Of a stretch of 64,000 nt of DNA, positions 11,901 through 22,437 are shown in pieces; within the stretch, counting starts at the first letter, position 1; the number at the start of each line of letters is the position of its first letter. The stretch lies in the NCBI GenBank assembly GCA_003255065.1, contig QAOA01008153.1, forward strand, positions 229,249 to 293,248, in the 5' to 3' direction. The notes below the pieces were generated by a model, which was given only the letters and a program-made list of their open reading frames with translations, ran no database searches and was not told the origin of the DNA. Source of the DNA: Cercis canadensis. Its lineage: Eukaryota > Streptophyta > Magnoliopsida > Fabales > Fabaceae. Made by a program: the position numbers and the translations under genes.

Positions 11901-12804
11901 ACTACGCGGACTTTGATCCCTAATTAGGGTACGTAGGCATTCGAGGGTGATGAATCAAGTCCTGTTTTGAATAATCATCTTTTTTTTTTTTTTTACATTT
12001 AGGGATAAAATAAATATAATTTGGCCATAATTTAATTTGCACAATTAATTTTAGGTAACCGTCTTTTAGACGAGTGTTATAGGGTGCCTAATCCCTTCCC
12101 TATACACAATTAGACTCCCGAACCTTCTTTGGTCCGTAGACCTAATTTTGAAAATAAAAAGGGTTTTGTAATTGTTTCCAAAATTTTAATACAATTGATG
12201 GCGACTCCAGATTTTTCATTTCAAAAACTAAGCCTATTTTATTTAAGTCATTCGTGTTATAGCGACCTCCGGGTACGTTATGACAGAACTTTCAGGGATG
12301 TTGTGGTCTAACTTGATGCTTAACAATCTAACAGCAGTTGAAAGCACCGAGCGTGTCTCACATTCATCCCATAATGGAGATTGAGCAGCTCTCAACATAT
12401 TATAAAACTTTATGGATTCTGGATTCGGATCCTCCTCCGATATATACTCCAGTTTGAAAGAGGGTCCAATAGCATCCATAACCATCTACTCATACTGAGA
12501 CAAATATTGATTTTCTACATCCATTGGGACAATGGTTGAACAAACCTCTCCATGATTATCCCAATAATAGTAATCCTCCATGAAGCATTTTTGTGTATAT
12601 ATAGGTGTATCTTAACCTCATCCAATGTACAAAACTTACGGCATTTGCATTTAGTACATGGACATCTAATCTTTTTTCCTTCAATGTACACTTGTTGTTG
12701 ACTGACAAACCCAATAAAAACCTCAACACCAGCATAAAAATTATCTCTAATAACCTTGGAACAAGTCTCTCATACATCCAATAACGATGTTCAGGGATAT
12801 CCAT
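8944..12804 (-). pseudogene. CACTA transposase N-terminal and tnp2 region, split by an LTR
   Basis: The gene starts at about 12,804 with HRYWMYERLVP, the opening of the transposase-associated domain, followed out of frame by the cysteine pattern of that domain (CPCTKCKCRKFC-like, near 12,640-12,665). A second block at 12,485-12,286 (PLWDECETRSVLSTAVRLL) runs up to the LTR insertion. Coding resumes at 10,191 and continues through a zinc-site-like CRVCGEAHF and MWYLSIIHRLQRIFAS (near 9880-10,030), characteristic of the tnp2 catalytic family. Further left the frame is shattered by stops, with recognisable pieces at 9139-9339 (HHLRHDKNDFLRN) and around 9070 (NIDVMHTESNIFRNI). It is non-functional. 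Confidence 0.8.
10197..12285 (+). mobile_element. Long solo LTR (2.09 kb) inside the CACTA transposase
   Basis: The segment begins TGTGGACACC and ends TACGTTATGACA, and is flanked by the 5-bp duplication GAACT (10,192-10,196 and 12,286-12,290). The transposase reading continues on both sides of it, which confirms the boundaries. No gag or pol is present, so it is best read as a solo LTR of a large gypsy family. It contains a block around 11,895-11,955 (ACGTAGGCATTCGAGG) and one around 12,080-12,125 (GTGCCTAATCCCTTCCCTA), both also found at 52.5-52.7 kb. One n occurs at 10,235. Confidence 0.85.
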
Positions 12805-12936
12805 ATTTCTTCAATATTCAAAACAAAATGAAGTTGTTAATCTTTTCCTACAATTTTTCAAAGGTATTAAGTTCTACTCTAGGTATGGCTTCTATCTCAT
12901 TCTTGAAGTTTGTTCCACCACTACTAGAAGCTTATA

Positions 12937-13175
12937 GGGACCAAGTAGGTCAACTAAATTTCGGCAACACCTTCCCATGGTTCTCCATGTACATGAATTA
13001 TCCTGTTTAACTAGCATAAATATGTACCCAAAAAAATAAAAGAGAGGTGCTGCGAAATTTAGTTAACCTACTTGCTCTCAAAGCTCTATTGTCCTATTAG
13101 TTGAATAATTACTTCAAGAATAGTCCCAAAATTGGGGACTATCCGAGAGTTAATCTTATGCGATTAACTCTCAGA
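12937..13175. repeat. Hairpin cluster upstream of CACTA transposase start
   Basis: Three inverted structures follow each other. Arms at about 12,937-12,973 and 13,043-13,080 share AAGTAGGTYAACTAAATTTC across about 70 bp. AGTCCCAAAATTGGGGACT at about 13,122-13,140 is nearly self-complementary. GAGAGTTAATC and GATTAACTCTC (about 13,145-13,171) form an 11-bp stem with a 6-base loop. They lie just upstream of the transposase start on its own strand. A regulatory role is only a suggestion. Confidence 0.6.
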
Positions 13176-13339
13176 CGGGTTTCTTAGTTAACCTAATTAA
13201 TTTATCATATAACTCTAATGACATTCATTCCACAAATTATACAAATAAGCTACATATAACATACAACAAGAGCCTCAAATAGAATTCTAAAAATCTCAAC
13301 AATTTCACACAATTTAATTTAATAAATTATTCTCTAAAC

Positions 13340-14185
13340 CAATGTTTTAAAAACCGGACCGGACCGGGCGGTCCGACTGGTCCAACCGGTGCCCTTTTGG
13401 AAATCCGGTCCGATTCATACCCCTAAACCGTTGTAGCGGTTAAACCGCCTAAAACCGGAGAGAACCGCCAAAACCGGTGAACCGGTTCGGTTTTAGAAAA
13501 CCGGACGGCTTGCAAAATTGCTAACTTGGAAGCGAAATTGCTCTTGGGTGAATTCGATCCCCTCCCCTTTTCTTCAAATGTGGCATTCTTTACCACCAAG
13601 ACATATCAATTCTTGAGTATAATATCACATATAAATATATTTATTAATAAACTAGTTAAGAAATTAATTTTTTTCCTATCCATTTCATTGGGACAACTCA
13701 AGACTTGTATTTATTATTACACAAAAATTATTTATTAACTATTTAATAGATTTATTTAATATTAAATTTTTAAATATGTAAAAATTATAACACATAGTCA
13801 CATTGTACACATGTTTTATATGTTCTAATTATCTAATTTTTTTTATTTTAAAAATTGTAAACTTGATTATGTTAAGAGTATGTGAACTTGTAAAAAATGT
13901 TGGCCATTGAAATAATCTAATTTTACTATAGATTACCATTTTAAATTAGATGTATATAGATTAGGTTTTTATATCTTTTGACTTTTAGTTATTTGAATCT
14001 TTAAATTTGAAACTTTCACTTATGAGTTAAGTTCAATGAATTGTGATTTATTTTTTATGTTTTATTTTTTGTTAATCTGTAAGTTTAGAAAAAGCTTCGA
14101 TTCAACCGGTCCAACCGATCCGACCGGTCCGACCAGTATTTTTTGTCAAAACGGTTCGTTCACCGGTTCGATTTTTAAAACATTG
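13340..14185. mobile_element. Non-autonomous hAT-type transposon, 846 bp
   Basis: The terminal inverted repeat is CAATGTTTTAAAAACCGG on the left and CCGGTTCGATTTTTAAAACATTG-like on the right. The 8-bp direct repeat CTCTAAAC flanks it exactly (13,332-13,339 and 14,186-14,193). The subterminal regions are dense in ACCGGT/CCGGTT and the core is AT-rich. No transposase is present. It is nested in the CACTA element. Confidence 0.9.
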
Positions 14186-14689
14186 CTCTAAACCCCACAA
14201 AATTAAAATTCATCCATACTAATTCAAAAAAATAACAAAAACTCATCTAAACCCTCTACATATATCATATATCTAAAGTCCTTAACCAATTTCAACAAGA
14301 AAAATCCATAACTACTTCAATTTTAACATTGAAATTCAAATTTAACATAAAATGTAAACTCATAAACTAAACCATTAATCAAGTTTATAATCCATCAAAT
14401 ACCTATCTACAACCAATCTACACTTAAACTAGTCCAACAATATAGAAAAACTAACCCATTTCGTGAATCATTGAGAAAGAAAATAGAAGAGAAAATATGA
14501 GAGAAATTCGGAGAAAAATGGTCTACCTCAACTCCAAAGCTTTAAAATTAGGAAGTAGACAACTCACACATGTCGCAAAATGCCCTCTAGTCACCGGAAT
14601 CCGCTGCACACGAAGCTTCACCAAGAGAAATGGCCAAAATTTCTATTTCTTTCTAACTTTCAAATGAGGAAGATGACTCCCGAGTGGTG

Positions 14690-15090
14690 GAGAAATTTCC
14701 AGTTTTCTCACGGATTTCGTCCATGAGAAAATCCCGCCTAAGTTTCCCTTCTCAACGCGTCTAGTGAAACTATGCGTTTTATTTCTCACGGACACAATCC
14801 GTGAGAAATCCATTCCAAAAACTATGTGTTTCTGTGAGAAACTTACATGCCATCTTCTATCGGGGTTTCTCACGGACTATGTCCATGAGAATACTTTCGT
14901 GCCACATTCCCACCATATTCTCTCAGATTGTCTCACAGATTTCTCACGGATTTTTCTCACAGAACATAAGACCGTGAGAAAATCCATGAGAAAGTTTCTC
15001 ATTTTCATTGCCCGTGACAAAAAATCATTTTTTCAGTGAGAATTTCTCACGAATTTTTGGTATGTGAGAAATTTCGTGACAATTTTGCCT
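14690..15090. repeat. CACTA right subterminal repeat array
   Basis: The same CTCACGGA/TCCGTGAG motifs as at the left end occur in both orientations from about 14,705 to 15,080, with variants such as TCCATGAGAA and TCTCACAGA. The matched arrays at both ends support a single CACTA element. Confidence 0.8.
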
Positions 15091-15119
15091 TTTTCTTGAA
15101 GTGATCATGTCAATTTAAG

Positions 15120-16955
15120 TCATCATTTTTTAAAATTAATGAGGACTAGTTGGGAAAAGAAAAATTAGGCCCCTTATGAGAGGCAAAAAATTAATGAGGT
15201 GGGTTATTCATCTTGCAAAATGGAAATTGAAAAGAGAAAGGAGGTGTTAGGAGTTTGAACTTTACAGAAGAAAGTTTAATGGCTATAATTAAAGTTTAAA
15301 TATGTTTAATTGCCAATGGGAGTTGATTCAGCTAGTAAGGATTGAATTACTTCGCTTGTAAGGCCTAAGTTCGAATCCCACTGACTATGAACAGTCCGCT
15401 TTTGGTAGGCACTTTGTAAGTACCACCACTATAAGCCCTCGTTGAAACCAGTGGCATGCTATGGTCTTGGAATGGGATAGTCTTAACTCACCTTAAACTT
15501 TTGCTCACCAGAAAGATATTTATATGTTGAATTAAATTAATTCAGCCATATAGAAATATCTAAAAGAGAAATGCAATCAGTGTTTGATTCATGTTATTCC
15601 ACTTTTCCACTTGGCTTCGGGTGAAAAGAGAAATTTTTTCCACTTGGCTTCGGGTGAAAAGAGAAAACTTTGCAAATGATCATTTTCTTTACTTTGCTTT
15701 ATAAAAGATAAAGTTGAGGCTACAAATGAGAAGACACAAAAAAGTGTTTACTTTAACCAACATTGAATCATCTTTTGACAACCGATTTTTTCACTCTTTC
15801 TTTTCGTTATTGTGCCCATTGTTCTAATAGACTTCCAGCAAATGAGTATTTTCTTGGGTTTGTAAATACACGTGCATTATTCATAATGCAGAGTGAAAAA
15901 GAAAAAAATGTAATTAAACTGGAAGAATTAAGGGACATTGAGTTCTGTTAGAATCTGATTCACTTTAATTGGGTTCACTTCAAAGAAACTTTAAATTTCC
16001 TGCGTTTTTAAAGGTTCCTCAACAACTATGGCAAATAATAATAATACTAATGATGATGATGATGTCCAATAAAACAAAGAGGTGAGTTATTCACCTTGCA
16101 AAATGAAAATTGAAAAGAGAAAGGAGGTATTAAGAATTTGAGTTTTTCGAAGAAAGATTAATGAGTGTAATAAAATTTTAAATATGTTCAATTAAATTAA
16201 TTCATATGCTGCCACATAGAAGATAAATGCAATCATAGAAGTGAAAAAATATAACTTAATGAAAAATTTAAAACAATTGATTTTTTTTTTTTTTTGGACT
16301 CTATCAGAACTATTTTAAGAACCATGTGATTCAACTTTTCCACTTGGCTTCGGGTGAAAAGAGAATCATTTTGCAAATGATAAATTTCTTTACTTTGCTT
16401 TATAAAAGATAAAGTTGTGGATACAAATGAGAAGACAAAAAACAATGTTTGCTTTAACCGACATTAAATTATGTTTGGACAACTACGTTTTCACACTTTG
16501 CTTTCGGCTATGACTTCCAGGAGACTGCATCCATGATGCAAAGAATTTTGTTTTTTTTCCTCCCACTTAGAAGTTGAACAGCGCCTACTCCAACTGCTTT
16601 GTCTTCCTTTCTTTTGGCCTCTTTGTGCTTGTAAATCGCAGGTTGACTTTGGTGGTTTTTTTCCAGGAAACTGCGTTTATATTTGCATATAAGAAACGCA
16701 GTGGAAGACAAACATTCAGTATTTGTTGAAGTATAATTTGGCATTTGTTGATTTAGTCCTTCATCCTCTGAGAAAGAGTTTGACCAGATCTCTCACTGAC
16801 CAAAGCAGTAAGTCTGCATTATCATCTCATTCCTCATGTTTTGTCTCATTATTGTGGGCTAACAGCTTATTTTATTCTCCACTCTCATTATTCCCATCCA
16901 AACTGTGTGAAAGGCTTACAATCAGGGTTTGTTGAAATTTGAAATTTATTAATTT
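15120..16955 (+). repeat. Duplicated upstream region of the TNL gene
   Basis: Two related modules follow each other (about 15,170-15,750 and 16,075-16,445). Shared pieces are 'attgaaaagagaaaggaggt', 'ccacttggcttcgggtgaaa' (twice in a row at about 15,610-15,660, once near 16,335) and 'actttgctttataaaagata', then 'acaaatgagaagaca'. The second leads into the leader of the TIR exon (16,560-16,955), which is cut at 16,955 by an LTR element and resumes at 22,231. A promoter role is inferred from position. Confidence 0.55.
15312..15500 (+). mobile_element. Possible tRNA-derived SINE
   Basis: A motif AGTTCGAATCC at 15,368-15,378 matches the internal pol III box B. An A-box-like GATTCAGCTAGTAAGG lies about 40 bases upstream, at normal tRNA spacing. 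A non-tRNA body of about 120 bases follows. I see no clear poly-A or T tail or target duplication, so the right boundary is a guess. Confidence 0.45.
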
Positions 16956-17243
16956 TGTCGTTGCCTGAGTTCCGGTGAGGTAGGCAACCTGCAAAAGAGA
17001 TAGGGACGGTCAGGGAGGCCGGAGCCGGAGCTCCGGCGCCACCTCCGACGCTCAAGTTAGGGAGATCGGCAAAGAGGGTGAGAGGAAGAAAAGGGCGTGA
17101 GAAGCCCTAGAGAAAGAGAAAACGTGAGGGCCTCCCCCTTTTTGTGTGTTCTCCAGAGATTAAGTAAAATATTGCATACCTTAGCAAGGGTACTATTGTA
17201 TTTTTACTGTAGCAATGGGTAATAAATATTTTGGGTATTAACA
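16956..17243 (-). repeat. LARD-like element, left LTR (3' LTR)
   Basis: 288 bp, ending ATTAACA, paired with 21,953-22,230. The two copies differ by about ten small changes, including a 10-bp length difference, so insertion is fairly recent. Confidence 0.9.
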
Positions 17244-18344
17244 CTTGCCCCCTAGTCCAATGACTTGAGGGAGTCAAGGCATTGAGACTGAAATTTAAGT
17301 CCTGTAAAGTGAGCATATTTGGCTTTTGAAGCCCTGTTAGGCAAGCAGATATAAAACTTTTGAGTATGCAATGTCATGTAATTAGAATGCATTTAGAATA
17401 AGTGTGCACTAGAGGTGGCACTCTCTGAGTGAGACCACCTCTGAGTGAGAATTTATCATGCACTATGAATCTGTATTAGATTTGTAAGCATTTAAAATAA
17501 TAATGCATCAAGTTAGCTGAACTGTAGCCAATGAAATACCGAGCTCAAGCTCTTAATGCGATAGCATGCAATTTCCAGCATTGAGAGAAATTCTTTAACA
17601 GATAAAAGAACTTGCATGCTTGCAATATAATCATAAAGCATTATGAAATTGCATCATTAGATCAGGTTTTAGAGAATTTTCTCCGTTGTTTCATGGCTCT
17701 TTAGTCCCGAGCTATGTGTTTCCAAATCTATAGCTCCTTGCTTCTCATCTATTTCAAGCTTTGTAGCCCATGCATCTTAATAAAAGAGACCAAATGCTCT
17801 CTATTGTACATAAATTATGCAATAGCTATGCAGAGGTGTCGGGCTGAGGTCGGCTCGGTAGGCGCCTCAACCAAAAAATGATATGTTAGAGAAAGTGATG
17901 TACATTCAATATAAACTGTTGTACATGACAAGTAATATATTAGAAACATGTATTATGATTGTATGCTCACTAAGAGTCATATGAGATCAGTCCTACCATG
18001 TAGAGATAGATATGCTTTTATGCATTCAGATAATTGCACCTATATGCATTTCAGGAATTTATAGCATCCATGCTGACAAATATAGTGTCTGAGCATATAT
18101 TTTTTGTTTTTTGCATCATTTCCCAATTTAGCATCTCATGTAAAATGGAAGATGTAAAGTCATCGCTTACAGTAGCAAGTAGTATGCATTTAGAATACAT
18201 GGACCCGAGGTAGTTTGTTTGAGGTCGTTGATTCTTCAGCTCAATATTTGCACTCATAGTTGATGTTGCAACCGGCTTGGAGGACATTGACCCTTGAGCT
18301 CATGCTAGAGCATTGAAGGACATTCGTCCTGTGGGCATTGGCCC

Positions 18345-18690
18345 TGCTTGGGTTTGCACTCGCGATGGAGGTTACAAACAAAGATCGGTTTGCACTCACG
18401 ATTGAGGTTACATTCGGTTTGTACTTGCGATGGAGGTTACAAACTAAGGTCAGTTTGCACTCGCGATGGAGGTTACAAACAAAAGTCGGTTTGCACTCGC
18501 TCGGTTCATACTCGCGATGGAGGTTACAGACCAAGGTCGGTTTGCACTCGCTCGGTTTGTACTCGCGATGGAAGTTACAGACCAAGGTCGGTTTGCACTC
18601 GCTCAGTTTGTACTCGCGATAAAAGTTACAAACTAAGGTCGGTTTGCACTCGCGATGGAGGTTACAAACAAAAGTTGGTTGTTTTGACTC
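18345..18690 (-). repeat. Tandem array, GCACTCGCGATGGAGGTTAC type unit
   Basis: About eight units of roughly 38-52 bp share TTTGCACTCG, GCGATGGAGGTTACA and AAGGTCGG. Three reading frames stay open through the array (plus 18,338-18,622 and 18,348-18,704; minus 18,241-18,585). The last lies on the element's own coding strand and would give repeats of VCNLHREYEPSECKPT. No known protein is recognised. Confidence 0.8.
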
Positions 18691-18869
18691 CTACAATTCT
18701 TTAGGTGGAGTGCTCTTCTGCATTTTCCTCAAAATTCAAAGGAAGGTGAAGTGCACTAGCTCATGATATATATCAAAATTTGGCAGTTGATGGTTATGAA
18801 CGTTACCAACCCAAGACATATAAATGGGGAGGTTAGCCTCTGCCTTCTCTAGTTGGATTGCTTCGACAC

Positions 18870-19065
18870 TATTGATGACCTTGGAGACCAGAGGTCAGGT
18901 GAATTGCTTCTACACCTCTTTGGGTAGGATTGATGACCTTGGAGATCGGAGGTCGGGTGGATTACTTCTCATTGATGACCTTGGAGATCGAAGGTCGGGT
19001 GGATGGCTCTTCCACATTGATGACCTTGGAGATCGGAGGTCGGGTGGATTCTTCTTCCACATTTT
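18870..19065 (-). repeat. Tandem array, GATGACCTTGGAGATCGGAG type unit
   Basis: Four copies of a unit of about 35 bp core (ATTGATGACCTTGGAGATCG then GAGGTCGGGTGGAT) occur with spacers of different length. It lies in the interior of the same non-coding LTR element. Confidence 0.8.
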
Positions 19066-19139
19066 CCTCAGAAATTCAAAGAGAGTAAATTGTGTAAGCA
19101 CAAGATATATCATAAAAATCTACTAGCTGCCGTGGCTAT

Positions 19140-20604
19140 TGGACAAAGATAAATTCAAAACAGAGCATTTAAATTAGTGTGCATAGCCACTCTATTGTTT
19201 TTCATGTTCCGCAAAGAGATTTGCAGCTGTTGCTACTAATTTTTCCATCATCTTGTATAACATTTGCCACTAGATATATAAATCATATGACAGTCATATA
19301 AGTATTAAGCATGGAGGCGAACATGTGTCTCACGCAGCCATGGTCTTGAGTATAAACTTTGAGCTGCACATCAATTAAATGTGAGCCAGAATAAATAGGT
19401 GGGTAAACCCCTATGCTTCACCAAAAAATAATTTAAATGACATGTTCAGCTTCTATAGCCAGATTTTATGCTACGAGCTCAAGCTTAAGTTTTGCACGCT
19501 AAGTTTTGTATGCAGGTAAACTTGCAGTCATAAGCATGTGTTGAATAGCCAAAAAAGCTAATAGAATACCTCTTGAAGAGGTAGATAAGGGTCAGCAATG
19601 TCTCCCTGCTTGTAGCTTTAGCAAATATAAAGCTTTTTACATAGTTGCGATCTAGCAGCATACATGCTTTAGGTGTAATACAGGCAGTCTAGCAATTTGT
19701 GCTTATAAGATATAAATCAAGCCACAAGCATGTTATACTATGGGTCTTAATAATCAGTGCACAGGCTTCTGCAGTCATATGCAAGCTGCAATATGCTCAA
19801 GGCACTTACAAATTTTTCAAAACAAGAACGGAAGCCAACAGTGTGGAGTTCGAGTATTTAGAAATATAGAACTTGTTGGTTGGATAATGAAATGACACAA
19901 TGATAATATGCATGACACATATCTCTATAAGTATTTGTCCTCCACAGGGGGGTAAGTATGTTTCAACTTGGAAAATCTGAATGACATGCGAAATATGCAA
20001 ATAGCATGCCTTGCATTTTTTTTTATGCAACAATGGATCAAAGAGTATGGTATCTCCCAAGTTCCTTATGTTTGAAGAATGATGTTCTCCCAATGCTTGC
20101 TATGCACATTAATATGATGATCAATTTTTAAACATCATGGTATTGATAAGTGCCATAGCCATGCCTTGCATCAGAATGAATGTGCAAGTATTTAGACATT
20201 TCGCCAAACAGTTAGCATGCATATTTGATTCTTCAAGCTTCCAGCTCCAAATTTGTTTAAATTTATGCTTATTAGCATGAAAAAGTAGGCATAGTCCCAT
20301 AACATGTTAAGCACATATCAAAGTTATGTGAAGGGTTTCAATTGTCACAAAATTCATTGCAAGAAGATTGTGCAACTAATAGCCACAAGAATCCAGTTCA
20401 GCCCCTCTTGCATTTGGAAATAAAAATTTGTGTGTCTCTATGCACATCTCGGGCTATACCAATATGCTATATAGAAGACAAGCTTGCTCATAGTTTACAG
20501 TTGTTAATGATGCTATTCAATGCATAATGAAGCTTAGAAGCCAGCAACAAGTTGCAAAATAAAAATATATTGTAGGAGCAGAGAATGAGCATAGATATGT
20601 CTAT
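19140..20604 (-). other. LARD-like element interior, no genes
   Basis: Unremarkable AT-rich non-coding interior. A segment near 20,190-20,250 (CAAACAGTTAGCATGCAT, then GATTCTTCAAGCTTCCAGCT) recurs diverged at about 21,380-21,430 on the other side of the N gap, so a short duplication probably spans the gap. Confidence 0.5.
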
Positions 20605-21372
20605 NNNNNNNNNNNNNNNNNNNNNNNNNNNNNNNNNNNNNNNNNNNNNNNNNNNNNNNNNNNNNNNNNNNNNNNNNNNNNNNNNNNNNNNNNNNNNNNN
20701 NNNNNNNNNNNNNNNNNNNNNNNNNNNNNNNNNNNNNNNNNNNNNNNNNNNNNNNNNNNNNNNNNNNNNNNNNNNNNNNNNNNNNNNNNNNNNNNNNNNN
20801 NNNNNNNNNNNNNNNNNNNNNNNNNNNNNNNNNNNNNNNNNNNNNNNNNNNNNNNNNNNNNNNNNNNNNNNNNNNNNNNNNNNNNNNNNNNNNNNNNNNN
20901 NNNNNNNNNNNNNNNNNNNNNNNNNNNNNNNNNNNNNNNNNNNNNNNNNNNNNNNNNNNNNNNNNNNNNNNNNNNNNNNNNNNNNNNNNNNNNNNNNNNN
21001 NNNNNNNNNNNNNNNNNNNNNNNNNNNNNNNNNNNNNNNNNNNNNNNNNNNNNNNNNNNNNNNNNNNNNNNNNNNNNNNNNNNNNNNNNNNNNNNNNNNN
21101 NNNNNNNNNNNNNNNNNNNNNNNNNNNNNNNNNNNNNNNNNNNNNNNNNNNNNNNNNNNNNNNNNNNNNNNNNNNNNNNNNNNNNNNNNNNNNNNNNNNN
21201 NNNNNNNNNNNNNNNNNNNNNNNNNNNNNNNNNNNNNNNNNNNNNNNNNNNNNNNNNNNNNNNNNNNNNNNNNNNNNNNNNNNNNNNNNNNNNNNNNNNN
21301 NNNNNNNNNNNNNNNNNNNNNNNNNNNNNNNNNNNNNNNNNNNNNNNNNNNNNNNNNNNNNNNNNNNNNNNN
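20605..21372. other. Assembly gap (768 N)
   Basis: A run of unknown bases. Open frames that span it are artefacts of the N run. Confidence 0.99.
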
Positions 21373-21952
21373 CAGGCATTTTGTCAAACAGTTGGCATGC
21401 ATGTTTGATTGTTCCAGCTTCAAGCTTCAAATTGCTTGAATCTCTACTTGAGCAGGCAGAGTCTCACAAAATAAGAGATAGTCAGGGTTTTACCTCTTAT
21501 AGAGAACCTTTCCGAGCTTGGGTAATATACTAGCAGAGATTAGTGGGCTCTTTGTAGTAGAGCTACATCAACAGAATGACATAATAATACCATTAATTTC
21601 CACCAAGACACATAATAGCTTGCTTCCGGGTCTTCAACAGATGGGATGGAGTGCCGGCAACTTTAGCTTTCATCAGATTGAATTCAAAGACTTGATTGGA
21701 CCAACTGTATTCGGGTTCAGGTTTTGAACCATGGTCCAATACCAAGTGCTTCATCGCCAACGGGAATTTGGCTGGGGAGGGGACTTCGGCCAGGCTCAGT
21801 TAGAACTAGACAGGGGTTGTTTGTCTTTGAAATCAGCTAGTATGTGTTGGAGTGGTTCTCCTTGATTTTGCCGAGAGAAGAGCTCGGGCTTTTGTGTGGC
21901 GGAACAAAGGGATCAAGCCTCGTCCCCACAGACGGCGCCAAATGTCGTTGCC

Positions 21953-22230
21953 TGAGTTCCGGTGAGGTAGGCAACCTGCAAAAGAGATAGGGACAGTCAG
22001 GGAGGCCGGAGCCGGAGTTCCAGCGCCACCTCCGACGCTCAGGTTAGGGAGATCGGCAAAGAGGGTGAGAGGAAGAAAAGGGCGTGAGAAGCCCTAGAGA
22101 AAGAGAAAACGTGAGGGCCTCCCCCTTTTTGTGTGTTCTCCAGAGATTAAGTAAAATATTGCATACCTTAGCAAGGGTACTATTGTATTTTTATTGTAAC
22201 AATGGGTAATGAATATTTTGAGTATTAACA
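21953..22230 (-). repeat. LARD-like element, right LTR (5' LTR)
   Basis: 278 bp, beginning TGTCGTTGCCTGAG on the plus strand. It is preceded at about 21,933-21,950 by the minus-strand primer-binding site TGGCGCCGTCTGTGGGGA. Confidence 0.9.
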
Positions 22231-22437
22231 AATTTCTTCCCCATCCTTTCAGAAATAGTTTAATCAGAGATCTCACCAGCCAAAGCATGCAGTAAAGTAT
22301 ATATACATATATATTAATTTACTTATATATCTTATTTAAACTGTTTTATTTTTTTTTTTATGTTTCTTTACATTTATCTTATTAACTCGTTTCAGATAAA
22401 TATAGAGTCTACACCAGTGCATGCTTCATTGTAACCA
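22231..22437 (+). promoter_or_regulatory. TNL leader, second half, with probable leader intron
   Basis: This continues the leader cut at 16,955: the reading 'caaagcatgcagtaaag' is followed by an AT-rich stretch ending in a pyrimidine-rich acceptor (CTCGTTTCAG, about 22,387-22,396), then the start of the TIR exon. Intron placement is inferred from those sites. Confidence 0.5.

Larger units (their letters stand above)
6532..15103 (-). mobile_element. CACTA (En/Spm) DNA transposon, 8.6 kb
   Basis: The left end is CACTACAAGAAAA and the right end is the complementary TTTTTCTTGAAGTG. The 3-bp duplication ATC lies on both sides (6529-6531 and 15104-15106), as expected for CACTA elements. Both ends carry arrays of short inverted CTCACGGA/TCCGTGAG motifs. 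The minus strand holds a decayed transposase gene (7100-12,804). Later insertions inside it are a 2.1-kb solo LTR (10,197-12,285) and a hAT-type element (13,340-14,185). Removing these leaves about 5.6 kb. Stops and frame changes in the transposase mean it is not autonomous now. Confidence 0.92.
16956..22230 (-). mobile_element. Non-coding LTR retroelement (LARD-like), 5.3 kb
   Basis: Near-identical LTRs lie at both ends, TGTCGTTGCC...TATTAACA, flanked by the 5-bp duplication AATTT (16,951-16,955 and 22,231-22,235). Just inside the right LTR, on the minus strand, is TGGCGCCGTCTGTGGGGA, a typical tRNA primer-binding site. Just inside the left LTR, on the same strand, is a purine-rich tract (CTAGGGGGCAAG). 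Orientation is therefore minus. The roughly 4.7-kb interior has no gag or pol and instead carries two tandem arrays. It must depend on proteins from another element. It interrupts the leader of the TIR-type gene. A 768-base N gap lies inside. Confidence 0.88.

Noticed and set aside
18345-18690. CRISPR-like regular repeats
   Set aside because: The units are contiguous minisatellite repeats without unique spacers, in a plant LTR element.
20488-21439. Long open frames of about 300 codons on both strands
   Set aside because: They run through a 768-base N gap, so the openness is an artefact.
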